NCBI GenBank assembly: GCA_049522565.1
Contig: JBEKNT010000362.1
Span: forward strand, 1-7,185
Reading direction: 5' to 3'
Length of the DNA: 7,185 nt
Source of the DNA: JASHVB01 sp049522565
GTDB taxonomy: Bacteria > Pseudomonadota > Alphaproteobacteria > Acetobacterales > Acetobacteraceae
In this document: piece after piece, positions 6,521 through 7,185 of the stretch
Numbering within the stretch: the first letter of the stretch is position 1
Layout: every line of letters starts with the position of its first letter
Made by a program: the position numbers and the translations under genes
The notes under the pieces: generated by a model
What the model was told of the DNA's origin: nothing
Seen by the model: only the letters and a program-made list of their open reading frames with translations
Databases searched by the model: none

Positions 6521-6648
6521 AACTTCAAGAACTTCGACGCTTGGCAGGCGCCAGCCGCCAGGACGCGACTCTGCGGACCCAGAGCGGCGCCCATGGATGG
6601 GGCGGGCAACACGCAAGGTGCCACGGTTCCGGAAGGGGGGAAATCGCA
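6521..6648 (+). promoter_or_regulatory. GC-rich leader of ald with small hairpins and ribosome-binding site
   Basis: If transcription starts near 6521 (inferred from the FNR-type box), ald has an untranslated leader of about 128 nt. It contains TTGGC-aggc-GCCAG (6541-6554, one G-T pair) and CTCTG-cggacc-CAGAG (6569-6584), both weak. I compared it by eye with the glycine riboswitch core and saw no match. The purine-rich GGAAGGGGGG at 6631-6640 is the ribosome-binding site, 8 nt before the ATG. The rest of the leader shows nothing recognisable. Confidence 0.35.
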
Positions 6649-7185
6649 ATGCTGGTTGGAATCCCGAAGGAGATCAAGGTCGAGGAATACAGGGTGGGCC
6701 TGGTGCCGGCAGCGGTCCGGGAACTTGTCCATCACGGTCATCAGGTGCTTGTCGAGACAAGCGCCGGTGCCGGGGTGGGAGCTTCGGACGCGGACTACCA
6801 GAACGCCGGCGCGCAGATTGCCCCCGATGCGGCCGCGGTGTTCGCAAGGGCCGATCTGATCGTCAAGGTCAAGGAACCCCAGCCGGTCGAAATCGGCCGT
6901 CTCCGGCCGGGGCAGGTGCTGTTCACCTACCTCCATCTTGCCGCCGACAAGCCACAGGCCGAAGGCCTCATGCGTTCGAAGGCGACGGCGATCGCCTACG
7001 AAACGGTCACCGATGCCGCCGGCGGTCTGCCCCTGCTCGCACCAATGAGCGAGGTCGCGGGGCGCATGTCGATTCAGGCGGGAGCCCACCATCTCGAAAA
7101 GGAACAGGGCGGGATTGGGATTTTGCTCGGGGGCGTTCCTGGGGTTCCGCCGGCGAAGGTCGTGGTGCTGGGCGGTGGCGTCGCC
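6649..7185 (+). CDS. ald: Alanine dehydrogenase, N-terminal part (runs off the right edge)
   Basis: 179 codons are present, about half of the usual length of roughly 370 residues; the frame is still open at the window end. The enzyme catalyses the reversible NAD-dependent oxidative deamination of L-alanine to pyruvate and ammonia in the cytoplasm. The N terminus MLVGIPKEIKVEEYRVGLVP is characteristic of the Ald/transhydrogenase-alpha family. R15, K75 (in IVKVKEP) and H96 (in FTYLHLA) fall at the numbering of the substrate-binding and catalytic residues of mycobacterial Ald. SEVAGRMSIQAGAHHLE (134-150) and GGVPGVPPAKVVVLGGG (161-177), the start of the NAD-binding Rossmann fold, also fit Ald rather than PntA. 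The catalytic Asp near 270 lies outside the window. It is divergent from the symporter and shares a regulatory region with an FNR-type box. Ald is often linked to alanine use or to NADH re-oxidation when oxygen is short. Confidence 0.95.
   Translation, partial: MLVGIPKEIKVEEYRVGLVPAAVRELVHHGHQVLVETSAGAGVGASDADYQNAGAQIAPDAAAVFARADLIVKVKEPQPVEIGRLRPGQVLFTYLHLAADKPQAEGLMRSKATAIAYETVTDAAGGLPLLAPMSEVAGRMSIQAGAHHLEKEQGGIGILLGGVPGVPPAKVVVLGGGVA

Noticed and set aside
6521..6648. Glycine or other riboswitch in the ald leader
   Set aside because: The leader has only two weak short hairpins and none of the conserved core strings I know for amino-acid riboswitches.
6478..7092. Minus-strand open frame of 204 residues opposite ald
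   Set aside because: It overlaps the well-supported ald coding region on the other strand, shows no recognisable domain, and spans the FNR-type box.

Overview
The window reads as a GC-rich alphaproteobacterial chromosome fragment. Acetobacteraceae/Rhodospirillales is my best guess. It rests on the very high G/C at third codon positions, the style of the short tandem hairpins near the left end (recalled from intergenic regions of that family, not searched), and an FnrL/FixK-type box. The left edge is a pure run of 50 C, which looks like a contig-end artefact rather than genomic sequence.

Layout. Positions 1-251 hold no gene: the poly-C run, a cluster of short perfect hairpins (56-149), a small palindrome (175-187) and a weak ribosome-binding site. 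Positions 252-3327 (+) hold a translationally coupled three-gene unit for a CUT1-type (carbohydrate or polyol) ABC importer: a Tat-type exported solute-binding protein and two inner-membrane permeases joined by ATGA overlaps. No ATPase gene is present. A strong hairpin at 3333-3360 separates this unit from a convergent minus-strand pair. Read in transcription order, that pair is a dicarboxylate/amino acid:cation symporter (6412-5126) followed, after a 123-nt gap with an 8-bp hairpin, by an M28-family metallopeptidase-like protein (5002-3359). The symporter diverges from an alanine dehydrogenase gene (ald, 6649 onward, +) that runs off the right edge after 179 codons.

How the genes may work together. 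The right half looks like an amino-acid or peptide scavenging locus: uptake of an anionic amino acid or dicarboxylate, a cytoplasmic peptidase-like hydrolase, and NAD-dependent interconversion of alanine and pyruvate. The 236-nt divergent intergenic region carries TTGATCTAGATCAG, a 9-of-10 match to the FNR/FixK consensus TTGAT-N4-ATCAA. This suggests that one or both sides respond to oxygen limitation. The left half is an unrelated importer.

Most of the window is ordinary metabolic and transport content; I see no mobile element, CRISPR array, tRNA or rRNA, and no clear new defence or biosynthetic system. The points most worth a second look are the oxygen-type regulatory box between the symporter and ald, the M28 protein that lacks the family's catalytic Glu-Glu pair, and the symporter that mixes DctA-like and glutamate-transporter-like motif residues.
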